Shown: positions 36,961 through 45,909, numbered from the stretch's first letter. The stretch is DNA of 64,000 nt from Ignavibacteriota bacterium (GCA_002698995.1 PAAX01000002.1:62001-126000); one strand, 5' to 3'. Notes: generated by a model not told the origin, from the sequence alone. Numbers and translations: made by a program.

Positions 36961-38322
36961 TTATTCATCATATTTATCAATTCCCAATTTCTGCATTTTC
37001 TTAAAAAGATTTGTTCTATCAATTCCTAATGCATCAGCAGTTTCATTTATTTTCCAATCATTTTTATTTAGTGCTTCTAAAATGTATTCCTTTTCAAAAT
37101 TTATTTTTGCTAATCTTAATGGAAAAACTTCATCAGTTTCCTTCGGTTCAAACTGAGATTTTACATTTAGTGCGTTAATAGTTTCATTTAGCGAAATTTC
37201 ATTCCCCTTACAGAATATCACCAGCTTCTCAATTATGTTTCTTAATTCTCTTACATTTCCCTGCCAATGATGATTTCTTAATTTTGCTTCTGCCTGCTGA
37301 TTTATTTTATCAACCATTTTATTGTACTGTTTAGAAAAATAATTTAAGTAATGATATGCAAGAGGAATTATATCCTCTCTTCTTTCTCTTAACGGTGGAA
37401 TAATTAATTTAACTACATTCAAGCGATGGTAAAGATCATTACGAAACATTTTTTCTTTTACTAATTCCGGTAAGTTTTTATTGGTTGCGGCAATTATCCG
37501 CACATCAACTTTTCTTGGAATATTTTCACCGATAACTTCAACTTCACTTTCTTCAAGTACTCTAAGTAGTTTTGCTTGCAGATTCAAACTCATATCACCA
37601 ATTTCATCCAAAAATAAAGTGCCTCCGTCTGCAGCAATAAATTTTCCTTCTCTATCTTTTTCTGCTCCGGTAAACGATCCTTTTCTATGTCCGAATAATT
37701 CACTTTCTAAAAGCTCGCTTGGTATTGCAGCACAATTAACTTTTAGGTATGGTTTTGATTTTCTATTACTGTTATTATGAATTGCCCATGCAATTAATTC
37801 TTTACCGGTACCGCTTTCCCCTTCAATTAATACCTTTGCGTTTGTTGGTGCCAGACTAGATATATTCTGAATCAATTTTTTGAAAGGTTCACTATTACCA
37901 ATCATTCTAAAATTTTCTTGCAATTCTTTAAACAGAAATTCTTTTTCTGTTTGAAGAGCTTTTTTGCTGATTGCATTATTTATTGTTATTAGAAGTCTTT
38001 CTGTTTCAATCGGTTTTTCAATAAAATCAAAAGCTCCTTTTTTTATAAGATCAACAGCAATATGAATATTGCTTTGACCTGAGATCATAATTACAGGAAG
38101 AAAAGGATTCTTTTTAGTGATGATATTAAAAATCTCAATTCCATTTAAACCCGGCATTCTTACATCAAGCAAAACACAGTCATAATCCAACTGATTTAAT
38201 GCATCTAATATTTCTCTCTGATTTGAAATTGAAGTTACGCTGAAGCCTTTTATTTCGAGCAGTTTTTTTATAGAAATTAAGTACTTATTATCATCATCAA
38301 TAGCTAAAATTTTTGCAACCAT
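36961..38322 (-). CDS. NtrC-family sigma-54-dependent response regulator
   Basis: 453 residues. Receiver with Asp53 (CVLLDVRMPG) and Lys in FIEKPIE; AAA+ with Walker A GESGTGKE, sigma-54 loop GSFTGA (Ala replaced by Ser at position 2), Walker B LFLDEIGD; Fis-type HTH near the end (INETADALGIDRTNLFKKM). It follows its kinase by 9 nt. A GTTGCAA-N3-TTGCAAC palindrome stands upstream of the kinase and again upstream of the cohesin/dockerin operon, the likely binding site of this protein. Confidence 0.94.
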   Translation of the reverse strand: MVAKILAIDDDNKYLISIKKLLEIKGFSVTSISNQREILDALNQLDYDCVLLDVRMPGLNGIEIFNIITKKNPFLPVIMISGQSNIHIAVDLIKKGAFDFIEKPIETERLLITINNAISKKALQTEKEFLFKELQENFRMIGNSEPFKKLIQNISSLAPTNAKVLIEGESGTGKELIAWAIHNNSNRKSKPYLKVNCAAIPSELLESELFGHRKGSFTGAEKDREGKFIAADGGTLFLDEIGDMSLNLQAKLLRVLEESEVEVIGENIPRKVDVRIIAATNKNLPELVKEKMFRNDLYHRLNVVKLIIPPLRERREDIIPLAYHYLNYFSKQYNKMVDKINQQAEAKLRNHHWQGNVRELRNIIEKLVIFCKGNEISLNETINALNVKSQFEPKETDEVFPLRLAKINFEKEYILEALNKNDWKINETADALGIDRTNLFKKMQKLGIDKYDE

Positions 38323-38331
38323 AAATCACCA

Positions 38332-40809
38332 TTAAAAAGTAAACTTTGGAAAAATAACTTTAAAGATTGTTCCCTTACCAGGCTCAGATTCTACTTCTAC
38401 CCTGCCTTTATTGTCCATTGCTATTTTGTTTGCAATTGCCAGTCCCAAACCTGTCCCTTCAATTTTGGTTGTAAAGTAAGGTTCAAAAATTCTGGCAACT
38501 TTTTCTTCTTCTATACCCGAACCATTATCGCTAATGCAGATACAAACTGATTCTTTAGAAAGGTTGTTATAATTAATTACTACTTCAGTTTTAATTCTTA
38601 TTGTTCCATTTCCATTTAATGCATCAATTGCATTTTCAATAAATATCTGTAATAGTTGTTCAATTTGATTAGGATCGGCTAAAATGTATTCTGCATTTTT
38701 GCCTATATCAATTTCAATTGAAATGCCATTACCAAAATAAGAGGAAAAATTGTTTTTTGTCGATTCAATAATTTCCTTCAATTCTACTGCTTGAAAATTT
38801 GGCTTCTCAAGATTTGAAAACTTCAGAAAATCCTTAGTTAATCTGGTTATTCTTTTTATTTCATCCTGAATCATTTCAATATCAGAAAAATAATCCCTTT
38901 TTTTTACAATAAATTCTTGTTCAATTCTAGCTTTAAGCGAACTAAGATTTAACTGAATTATGGAGAGCGGCGTTTTAATATCATGAGCAATTTTTTGAGC
39001 TGTTGATGCCCAGATTAAATTTCTCTCATGCTGAATTACTTTTGTTCTGTCTTCAAACCTAATTAAGTAAGCATAAACATAACCTAACATTGATTTAAGA
39101 GGAGTAACAGATAACTCTCCTTCCGAAATTCCAAGTTCATTATAAATAGGTTCCGATATTGGTTTAGTAATCCTGTTGTGAATTGCATCGTATGCCAATC
39201 TGTATAAAACTGTATTTTTAGGAATTTTGGTTAGAATGGAATCACCGGTTTTGTTATTATCAGAACTCAATCTGCTAATTATTTGCGGATTATATTCTTT
39301 AAGTATACCTTCATGATCAATCAAAATAACATTGTTATTCTCTTGATTGATTAAATACTTCAACGAATCGGAATATTTTTTTACATAATGAACAATTGAA
39401 TTAAAGAATAGCAAGAGGAAATAAAAAACCGGAAAACTAAGCATTGAAATGGGAATGATATAGCTATGAATAAAACTGCTTTCCAAATGTGAATAAGTTT
39501 GGATGTTGTTTTTTCTGGTTAAAAAATGATTTGTATTATTTGCATAACCAATGGATAAATAATAATCATCATCTATTAATTCGGCTGGAATTTCATCTAA
39601 TGCTAATAATTCTAATTCAGTATTCATAATAAATAAATTATCATCCATTCCACCTATAAAATAGAGTTTGTCGTCATTATTCAAAAAATAACTTTTTGTT
39701 GATATTATTAAACTCCCATCAAATTCTTTTTCTTTTAGGATTTGTAAATTCTTGTCATAAATTCTAAATATTCTTTTATCATTGTCGCTTATTACTGCTA
39801 GAAGCCTTTCTTCATTATTTATTTTAAAAGAGAAAGTGCTAACAGAAATAGATTCATTGGAAAATGTTACTTTATTAATAACTTCTAAATTATTATTTAA
39901 AACTAAAATGCTGGCACCTTCATCTTTATTATTTTGATGAGCAGTTATAAAAATTCTTGGTTCATTTTCTATATCGATAATACTCAATCCAGTTGAAGAA
40001 GGGTAAACTCCTAAAACTTCCGATTCATAAATTAATTCTAGTTTGGAGTTTAATATCATAAACCTCGTTTCCCAATCGTTATGTCTCAGATTTTTATCAA
40101 AATTACCCGGAGCTGTTGTTGTATAAAGAATTTCGGGGTTAGAATCATTATTGAAGTCGTTTATATAATAATTAGTTACTGCTTGTGCAGTCAGAAATTG
40201 GTTTGTTATTTTATTTTCTTCAAAGTCATAGATAATAAATCCACGCATTGGAACAGAATGAGCTGTTTGAATATATGTTAAAAGCTCTAATCTACCGTCA
40301 TTATCAAAATCGTATAAATTCCCGTTCGCTTTATTAATATCCCATTGTTTATTAAATAAAGGTTCTCTAACAATTAATGGAAGTTCATCAACATATTCAT
40401 ACTCTTTTTTTATATCAAGAATTGATACAAAAAGTGTATCCAGATTTATAGTATAAATAATGAGATCACGAATTTTATCTCCATTATAGTCATCAAAAAA
40501 AAGCTGCGCCGTTTTAGATATTTTTCTCTTTAAATGATAAGCTCCGATATCATTTTTAGGTTCGACAGAATTTAATGTTATATAAGTTAAGTCGGTTAAT
40601 GTATGAATATAAGGAGTAATTCTTTCGCTGATACCGTCTTCATCAGCATCTATATAAATATTAAAACGGGTATCTGATAGAACTTGTTTTTCATCAACAA
40701 CTATTCTATACGGGAATGAATAAAGAAGCAATAAAACTAGAGTTGCTAAAGAAAGACATAGAGAAATAACTATGAATAATATTTTTACACTTCTATAAGA
40801 TTTTAACAT
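38332..40809 (-). CDS. Sensor histidine kinase with periplasmic FG-GAP/VCBS-like Ca-binding repeats and PAS domain
   Basis: 825 residues. Helix 1 (~8-30) is followed by a ~430-residue periplasmic domain with Asp-rich loops DADEDGISER, DDYNGDKIRDL, DFDNDGRLELL and DFNNDSNPEIL, typical of FG-GAP/VCBS beta-propeller blades. Helix 2 (~450-470) leads to a PAS domain, HisKA with His609 in KIAHDIKTPLS and HATPase with IENAIDALNGNG, DNGSGIEEE and GTGLGLAIAN (NtrB-like). Integrin-like propellers bind calcium or carbohydrate/protein surfaces, so a polymer or contact signal is conceivable. The NtrC-type partner is 9 nt downstream. Confidence 0.9.
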   Translation of the reverse strand: MLKSYRSVKILFIVISLCLSLATLVLLLLYSFPYRIVVDEKQVLSDTRFNIYIDADEDGISERITPYIHTLTDLTYITLNSVEPKNDIGAYHLKRKISKTAQLFFDDYNGDKIRDLIIYTINLDTLFVSILDIKKEYEYVDELPLIVREPLFNKQWDINKANGNLYDFDNDGRLELLTYIQTAHSVPMRGFIIYDFEENKITNQFLTAQAVTNYYINDFNNDSNPEILYTTTAPGNFDKNLRHNDWETRFMILNSKLELIYESEVLGVYPSSTGLSIIDIENEPRIFITAHQNNKDEGASILVLNNNLEVINKVTFSNESISVSTFSFKINNEERLLAVISDNDKRIFRIYDKNLQILKEKEFDGSLIISTKSYFLNNDDKLYFIGGMDDNLFIMNTELELLALDEIPAELIDDDYYLSIGYANNTNHFLTRKNNIQTYSHLESSFIHSYIIPISMLSFPVFYFLLLFFNSIVHYVKKYSDSLKYLINQENNNVILIDHEGILKEYNPQIISRLSSDNNKTGDSILTKIPKNTVLYRLAYDAIHNRITKPISEPIYNELGISEGELSVTPLKSMLGYVYAYLIRFEDRTKVIQHERNLIWASTAQKIAHDIKTPLSIIQLNLSSLKARIEQEFIVKKRDYFSDIEMIQDEIKRITRLTKDFLKFSNLEKPNFQAVELKEIIESTKNNFSSYFGNGISIEIDIGKNAEYILADPNQIEQLLQIFIENAIDALNGNGTIRIKTEVVINYNNLSKESVCICISDNGSGIEEEKVARIFEPYFTTKIEGTGLGLAIANKIAMDNKGRVEVESEPGKGTIFKVIFPKFTF

Positions 40810-40872
40810 AGCACTTATCTTATATCAAATATTAAACCTAAAATTTAATGAGAATTTCGAATGAATTCGAAC

Positions 40873-40897
40873 AAATGTTGCAATCTTTGCAACATTT
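40873..40897. promoter_or_regulatory. Perfect palindrome, candidate binding site of the adjacent NtrC-type regulator
   Basis: Two 11-bp arms, AAATGTTGCAA and TTGCAACATTT, with spacer TCT. The core GTTGCAA-N3-TTGCAAC recurs at 44965-44981. It is 64 bp upstream of the kinase start on one side and ~106 bp upstream of a predicted sigma-54 start on the other. Confidence 0.65.
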
Positions 40898-40964
40898 ATA
40901 AATGGACAAGTTGCATATTAACAACATAATAAAATGAAAACTCTCTTTATTGCAAATAATTAAG

Positions 40965-40981
40965 TTGGAACGGAATTTGTC
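40965..40981 (+). promoter_or_regulatory. Candidate sigma-54 promoter of a small RNA
   Basis: TTGGAACGGAATTTGTC agrees with TTGGCACG-N4-TTGCW at 10 of 13 positions, keeping GG and the -12 G at correct spacing but with T for C after it. A start near 40991 is predicted. Confidence 0.5.
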
Positions 40982-40990
40982 TTATATCGA

Positions 40991-41063
40991 TAAATTTATC
41001 GAGGGCCGATAATATACCGGGAACCAGCAGAGCCGAACAGTAAAACTGGTTTCCGGTTTTTTT
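40991..41063 (+). ncRNA. Predicted small RNA (~75 nt)
   Basis: Inferred from a sigma-54-like promoter and, 50-80 nt later, a strong intrinsic terminator (12-bp stem, seven T) on a strand with no open reading frame between or upstream. It starts within the palindrome TCGATAAATTTATCGA (40987-41002). No match to an RNA family that I know. Confidence 0.4.
41016..41063 (+). terminator. Strong orphan intrinsic terminator
   Basis: ACCGGGAACCAG pairs with CTGGTTTCCGGT (one G-T pair), 18-nt loop, followed by seven T on the plus strand. No plus-strand gene precedes it. Confidence 0.75.
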
Positions 41064-41120
41064 ATTTTAAAAATTATTTGTACAAAAAAAGAGTGGTTAA
41101 AAGGATCAATTGATATAATA

Positions 41121-41156
41121 TTAGGTGGTAATTAGGATTATATAATTACCACCTAA
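41121..41156 (-). terminator. Hairpin downstream of the cohesin operon
   Basis: TTAGGTGGTAATT and AATTACCACCTAA, a perfect 13-bp stem with 10-nt loop, 14 nt after the stop of the small cohesin gene. The T-tract is weak. Confidence 0.6.
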
Positions 41157-41170
41157 GTATATGAAGTTAG

Positions 41171-41905
41171 TTATTTGATAAGAAGCATTTTATGAGATTG
41201 ATAAAAGTTTCCAGCTTGGAGAGAATATATATAAACTCCGCTTGTTAAAGCTGAAGCATCAAAATTAGTTTGATATTTCCCAGCCTCTTTTTGTTCATTT
41301 ACCAAGACGGATATTTCATTTCCCATTATATCATATATTTTTAATATGACGTATTCTTTACTCGGGAGTGAATACTCAATTTTTGTTGTTGGATTAAACG
41401 GATTTGGATAATTCTGGGATAGATCAAAGTCTAAAGGGAAATTCTCCTTTTCAGTAACTCCAACCAACACTGAGCCTCCATTTACATTTGCAGACGGACT
41501 TCCACCATTAAACATAAAGTTCTGAATTGTAAGATTAGAATTCGATTGCTGGTTTTTACCCTTTAGTTTTATAATTATTAGATTACCATCTCCCGACAAT
41601 TCATTTGCACCTGCCGCAGCGATATTGACTTGACCGGCAGTATTCAAGTTGCTCAAGACTGACCAATCAGAAGGGGTTAGTGTATTACTCTTTAAGACTT
41701 CCAATGCTTCAAATTCATTTGAGTCATATATTAATTCAAACTGATATGAAATAACAACCATACTACTGCTGATTGAACTAACGACTATTGGTACTTCTAT
41801 AATCCCATCGCTTGTTGTAAATTGCAAATTTGAAGGTATATTAACATTAATCGACTGACCAAGCAAAACTGTAACACAAGCAAATAATATTATTATTTTT
41901 CTCAT
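41171..41905 (-). CDS. Surface cohesin-domain protein with T9SS sorting domain
   Basis: 244 residues: signal peptide (MRKIIILFACVTVLLGQS), one cohesin-like beta-sandwich (~18-150; ISYQFELIYDSNEFEALEV, NIAAAGANELSGDG, IIIKLKGK are typical), then a T9SS domain with NYPNPFNPTT. This is a minimal anchoring scaffoldin: one cohesin fixed on the cell surface. It starts 8 nt after a larger gene that has its own cohesin and a dockerin, with GAGG 5 nt before the ATG. The cohesin is clearly paralogous to the one next door. Binding to that dockerin is an inference. Confidence 0.82.
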   Translation of the reverse strand: MRKIIILFACVTVLLGQSINVNIPSNLQFTTSDGIIEVPIVVSSISSSMVVISYQFELIYDSNEFEALEVLKSNTLTPSDWSVLSNLNTAGQVNIAAAGANELSGDGNLIIIKLKGKNQQSNSNLTIQNFMFNGGSPSANVNGGSVLVGVTEKENFPLDFDLSQNYPNPFNPTTKIEYSLPSKEYVILKIYDIMGNEISVLVNEQKEAGKYQTNFDASALTSGVYIYSLQAGNFYQSHKMLLIK

Positions 41906-41913
41906 TTCTACCT

Positions 41914-44877
41914 CTATTTAATTAAATTTAGTTTTATAGATGATGAGAACAAATTTGATCTTAAATTAAGTATATAGATTCCTGTTGATACTTGTTCTCC
42001 AAAATTATTAGTACCATCCCAAACAAGTTGATGAGTGCCAGACATCAACTCTTCGCTAAGCAAAGTTTTCATTTCCCTTCCAAGAAGATCAAAAATTTTA
42101 ACGACTGTAAATGAATCCTCAGGAATTGAAAACTTAATATTTGTTTTAGGATTAAATGGATTTGGATAAGCATCATAAAGGGTATATTCATTAACAGGTG
42201 AGTTGTTGCTAAGATTCAATAAACTAATTTCACTATTGTTCAGAATTAGCTTGTCAATTCTGTTTGAAACTCCTTCTTTCCCTATAATTTTAATATTATC
42301 AAGGTTTACTCCGCTTGCCGTAGCCATCGCAATCTTAAAGGTTCCATTTATATTGTTTTTTTCGATAATTGCATCAGCTGGTAAGCCAGCAATATTTATA
42401 TCGCCACTTCCATTTATTTCAAGAAATAATGAGTGAATCACCTGTGGAATTTTACTTTCTAGAGATAATATGTTTTCGACATTTTTATACGATAGATCTG
42501 ATTGATTTATAGTTGGCTGGTTATATGAATCATTACTCTTTCCTCCAAAGCAGTTAGGACTTGGGACACTTAGACCGACCACTTTACGTAAGATTAGTGC
42601 AGCATCATATGCATTACAATTATTATCTTCATTAATATCACCATTGTTTTGCTGATCAGCATTCAAGGTTATTAATCCAACTGTATGTCTTAAAATAAGT
42701 GCTGCATCATATGCATTTACCGAACCATCAACAGAAACATCTCCACATACTTTACAAACTAAATTTACAGATCCATTTGTTACAATAGCCGTAGGAACTC
42801 CACTATTGAATTGAAAATTATTTAGTGTGAGACTTGAAGTTCCCTCAGTTCCCTTTCCTTTGAATTTAATATTCAACAGTATGCCAGAACCACTTATTTC
42901 ACTTGCGCCAGCAGCAGCAATTGTGATGGAACCAGCAGAATTATTGATATTGGGAATTATTGACCAGCCTGATGGTAAAATTGTACCAGATTGTTCAACA
43001 CTAACTGCTTCAATTAAATTTGGATTAAAGTTAAGAGTAAATTGAAATGATATTACTCCTTTACCTGTTAAATCTGCTGTATTTATAGGAACCAAAAACT
43101 CATTATTGCATGATACAATAATTCCTGATGGAATATCAACACTCACTCCAGGTCCATCTGGTTTTCCTTCAATTGTTACTGGAATTTGCACAGAAGGAAC
43201 TCCATTACTACCACTAATTGTGATCGTTGCAGATTTAGAGGATGTTGAATTATTTTGTGAAGCTGTTATCTGGATATTTCCATTATTTGTTCCTTGAACC
43301 GGACTGACCGTTAGCCAATCAGCACTTTCACTTACACTCCAAGAAACATTTGAACTAATTCCCTTCGTTTCAGTTCCACCTTGCCATGGGAAATTAACTG
43401 GACTCGATGGGACATTAAGATAATAGTCTACTGATTTTCCTGGTTGATTGACGGTTACAGTCTTAGACGACACGCCATTTGCAGATATAGTAATTGTTGC
43501 AGAACGTGGAGAAGTGTTTGTATTTTCTGTCACTGTAACTGTAACGTCGTCATTATAACTACCACTTCCTGGATTTACCGATAACCAAGTAGCATTTTCA
43601 TTAACAGTCCATGAGACATTTGAAGCAATAGCAAATTCATCTGATCCAGGATTAGAATTCGGGAAATCTATAGTAGGAGGATTTACATTTAAAAACGGCA
43701 GCTCACTACCCATAGGTGTATAAAAAATATCATAATCATTTGCAGCATATTTATTTGCAAACACAACACCTTTTTGCGTATTACTTGGCCACATTGATAT
43801 AAAATCATCACTGCTCGGTTCATAATTATCTGTATAAAGTTGTGCAGCTGGACTCCATGTGCTGATTTGAGCAACACTAGATGATTGTGAATAAATTCTT
43901 GAATTTTTAACATATGCTGCTGCAATATAACCTGAAGGAGAATCTGTCATATCAAATACAGGAAATTTTGCACTTGTCGTCAAAGTTTTTTCCGAAGATA
44001 CACTCCCGCTTAACTTGTAAAAATATTTAATTGTTGTTCCTTCCGAATATCCAACAATCCAATTGCCTCCATAAGAACCAATTGTTGGAGATGCACCAGA
44101 TGAACTAATACTTTTTTCATATTCTTTTGTAAATGAGCTAGTCCCGGTTCTTGCCAAAACAATGATTTTATTTGATCCAGATATTTTTGCGTTATAGACA
44201 AACATATCGGTTCCACTTCCATTTGTTGCATCAGTTCTAAATAATCCATCAGGATAAGTGAAGCTGTTCGTTGGAGAATAGATTTTTGAAAAAGTGCCTC
44301 CAGAAGTACCTTTTGCAATAATAAATTTACTATTACTTTTATCTGCATAAGCAACATAAATTGTTGAACCATTAGCAATTATGGAAGGTCTCATTAGTTC
44401 AGTGCTAGAGTATTCGACAGTAGTATACTCCAATGAATAGTCTGACAGAGACATTCTTGCAACTTTTATTGCATTTTTACCATTATCAACAATCTGCTGA
44501 TAACTGACATATAAATAATTGTTTTCAACAAAAGCCTGTGGTAATACTAAACTTTGAGTACTTGTTGAAAATGTTTTTTTTCTTGTCCAATTATTTCCAT
44601 TATCTGTCGATTCATAAATTGCAATTTTTATTGGACCTGTGCTATTTGCCTCAGTATATTCAGATACAACATATAATTTTGAATTCGTCCCGGCAATAAA
44701 AGGTGATTTTTCATTTGCACTTGTGTATGCAACTTGAAAAGTGCCCGAAGATAATTCAAGAGTACCTTTTACCTTATTTGTCTGAAAATTCTCAATTTGT
44801 GTTTCTTCCAGATCCTGCGCAAAAATAGAACTAAATGAAAAAATCATTAAATAAATGTAAAAAAAGTATTTGGACAT
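41914..44877 (-). CDS. Large secreted propeller/BACON/cohesin/dockerin protein with T9SS sorting domain
   Basis: 987 residues. Signal peptide to residue ~20; a BNR/sialidase-like beta-propeller (~30-390); two BACON-type Ig domains (~396-485 and 485-572, each with NVSW and a W-L-x-V core); a cohesin (~576-706, ISFQFTLNFNPNLIEAVSV); a dockerin (~708-771) with two Ca loops, DVSVDGSVNAYD and DINEDNNCNAYD, both continuing DAALILR; a T9SS domain with NPFNPKT. Having a cohesin and a dockerin allows chain or network assembly. BACON domains often bind mucins or glycans. It leads an operon with a second cohesin protein. AGGAGG lies 4-5 nt before the start. Confidence 0.85.
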   Translation of the reverse strand: MSKYFFYIYLMIFSFSSIFAQDLEETQIENFQTNKVKGTLELSSGTFQVAYTSANEKSPFIAGTNSKLYVVSEYTEANSTGPIKIAIYESTDNGNNWTRKKTFSTSTQSLVLPQAFVENNYLYVSYQQIVDNGKNAIKVARMSLSDYSLEYTTVEYSSTELMRPSIIANGSTIYVAYADKSNSKFIIAKGTSGGTFSKIYSPTNSFTYPDGLFRTDATNGSGTDMFVYNAKISGSNKIIVLARTGTSSFTKEYEKSISSSGASPTIGSYGGNWIVGYSEGTTIKYFYKLSGSVSSEKTLTTSAKFPVFDMTDSPSGYIAAAYVKNSRIYSQSSSVAQISTWSPAAQLYTDNYEPSSDDFISMWPSNTQKGVVFANKYAANDYDIFYTPMGSELPFLNVNPPTIDFPNSNPGSDEFAIASNVSWTVNENATWLSVNPGSGSYNDDVTVTVTENTNTSPRSATITISANGVSSKTVTVNQPGKSVDYYLNVPSSPVNFPWQGGTETKGISSNVSWSVSESADWLTVSPVQGTNNGNIQITASQNNSTSSKSATITISGSNGVPSVQIPVTIEGKPDGPGVSVDIPSGIIVSCNNEFLVPINTADLTGKGVISFQFTLNFNPNLIEAVSVEQSGTILPSGWSIIPNINNSAGSITIAAAGASEISGSGILLNIKFKGKGTEGTSSLTLNNFQFNSGVPTAIVTNGSVNLVCKVCGDVSVDGSVNAYDAALILRHTVGLITLNADQQNNGDINEDNNCNAYDAALILRKVVGLSVPSPNCFGGKSNDSYNQPTINQSDLSYKNVENILSLESKIPQVIHSLFLEINGSGDINIAGLPADAIIEKNNINGTFKIAMATASGVNLDNIKIIGKEGVSNRIDKLILNNSEISLLNLSNNSPVNEYTLYDAYPNPFNPKTNIKFSIPEDSFTVVKIFDLLGREMKTLLSEELMSGTHQLVWDGTNNFGEQVSTGIYILNLRSNLFSSSIKLNLIK

Positions 44878-44907
44878 AGACCCTCCTTGTTTAGAAAGTC
44901 TTTAAAA

Positions 44908-44924
44908 ATCAAAAAATAGACCAA
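44908..44924 (-). promoter_or_regulatory. Weak sigma-54-like promoter of the cohesin/dockerin operon
   Basis: TTGGTCTATTTTTTGAT on the minus strand has the GG-N10-G spacing but only 8 of 13 consensus positions. Support comes from the palindrome about 76 bp upstream of the implied start. Confidence 0.3.
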
Positions 44925-44964
44925 CTAATCTTTATTAAAGAAAATAGAAGAATTTGAGAAATGT

Positions 44965-44981
44965 GTTGCAAATTTTGCAAC
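44965..44981. promoter_or_regulatory. Second copy of the GTTGCAA-N3-TTGCAAC palindrome
   Basis: GTTGCAA-ATT-TTGCAAC, perfect arms, upstream of the cohesin/dockerin operon. A lone half-site TGCAACAT is at 45009. The core is identical to that at 40873-40897, suggesting one regulator for both units. Confidence 0.65.
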
Positions 44982-45267
44982 CTTAAAAATTATCTTTGTT
45001 GAAGTTTATGCAACATAGTCAATGAATTTAAAAAGAAGCATTCCTTTATGAAGTGTATTAGTAATCGGGTTGCTAACCTCTGATAAAACTAAAATTCATG
45101 GATTAGCACTGATACCTAAAATAATATTATGAATTGATTTATCGTAAATGAGTATAGAAATTGATCCAACTTCCTAGCAGAAATCATATTTTCCAATTAG
45201 TCCATCTATACTTTATGAATCTATTATACTTACAGAAAAGGAATTTTGATTAGTCATTTAAAATGTT
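44982..45267. other. Intergenic DNA, little recognised
   Basis: Spacer between the cohesin operon promoter region and the 3' end of rex. Apart from the half-site at 45009 I see no gene, hairpin or repeat that I can support. Confidence 0.5.
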
Positions 45268-45909
45268 TTAATCTATTTCAAACAATCGTCGTGTTAAAAC
45301 TGCAAGACTTTGAGTAAGCTGAGCATTTTCTAAAACTACATTTTCCGGAAGTTTAATTTGAATTGGAGCAAAATTCCAGATTGCCTTAATTCCTCCGGCA
45401 ATCATATGGTCTGCTACAGTTTGGGCTGCAAAAGCTGGTACAGTTATTACTCCAATTTTTATCTTCATTTTTTTTGCTAGATCGGGAATTTTATCAATTG
45501 AGAATATTGGAACGTTATGAACTTTTGTCCCTATTTTCATTTGATCATTATCAAATGCTGCAACATAATTCAATCCATATTCTTTGAATCTTGTATAACC
45601 GAGCATGGCAGTTCCCAAACTTCCCACTCCGGCAATAAAAGCATCATTTATTTTGTTCCAGCTTAAAAATCCTTTAATTCCCTTGATAAGTTCCTCAATA
45701 TTATAACCGGTTTTGGGTTTTCCGGTTACACCTGTATATTCTATATCTTTTCTAACTTGAGTAGGATCTAAATTCATTTCATTAGCAATAATTGTACTGG
45801 AAACTTCTGTAAGTCCATCCAACCGTAATTTATTTAATAGATGAACATACCTTGGAAGTCTTCTCAAAGTAGGTTCAGGGGTAGCTTTATAGGTTTTTAT
45901 AAGATTCAT
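45268..45909 (-). CDS. rex: Redox-sensing transcriptional repressor Rex
   Basis: 213 residues. N-terminal winged helix (LRRLPRYVHLLNKL, SSTIIANEMNLDPTQVRKDI, EYTGVTGKPKTGYNIEELI) and a Rossmann domain with GVGSLGTAML in place of the usual GxGxLG; a domain-swapped C-terminal helix ends LTRRLFEID. Rex binds NADH/NAD+ and represses fermentative and respiratory genes at high NAD+. Start: ATG at 45909 with GGAG 6 nt upstream; the TTG at 45945 would read through a hairpin. It is divergent from an aldo/keto reductase, a possible target, though no TTGTGAA-N4-TTCACAA box was found. Confidence 0.93.
   Translation of the reverse strand: MNLIKTYKATPEPTLRRLPRYVHLLNKLRLDGLTEVSSTIIANEMNLDPTQVRKDIEYTGVTGKPKTGYNIEELIKGIKGFLSWNKINDAFIAGVGSLGTAMLGYTRFKEYGLNYVAAFDNDQMKIGTKVHNVPIFSIDKIPDLAKKMKIKIGVITVPAFAAQTVADHMIAGGIKAIWNFAPIQIKLPENVVLENAQLTQSLAVLTRRLFEID

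Larger units (their letters stand above)
40810..41170. other. 361-bp intergenic regulatory region
   Basis: Between the kinase start and the 3' end of the small cohesin gene. It holds a palindromic activator-type site, a plus-strand sigma-54-like promoter, an orphan plus-strand terminator with a predicted small RNA, and a terminator for the cohesin operon. No protein-coding frame is evident. Confidence 0.7.

Noticed and set aside
38332-40809. Plus-strand reading frames inside this gene and many short frames elsewhere as extra genes
   Set aside because: They overlap well-supported genes on the other strand, encode low-complexity sequence and have no ribosome-binding sites or family motifs.
40826-40842. 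Sigma-54 promoter in front of the FG-GAP kinase
   Set aside because: TAGG-N10-GA has only about 7 of 13 consensus positions and would start 5 nt before the ATG; not strong enough to annotate.
41000-41060. Possible riboswitch (the hairpin-rich GC patch resembles GEMM or other aptamers at first sight)
   Set aside because: Conserved aptamer blocks such as the GEMM GGCAAACC and CGCAAAG segments are absent and no plus-strand gene follows.
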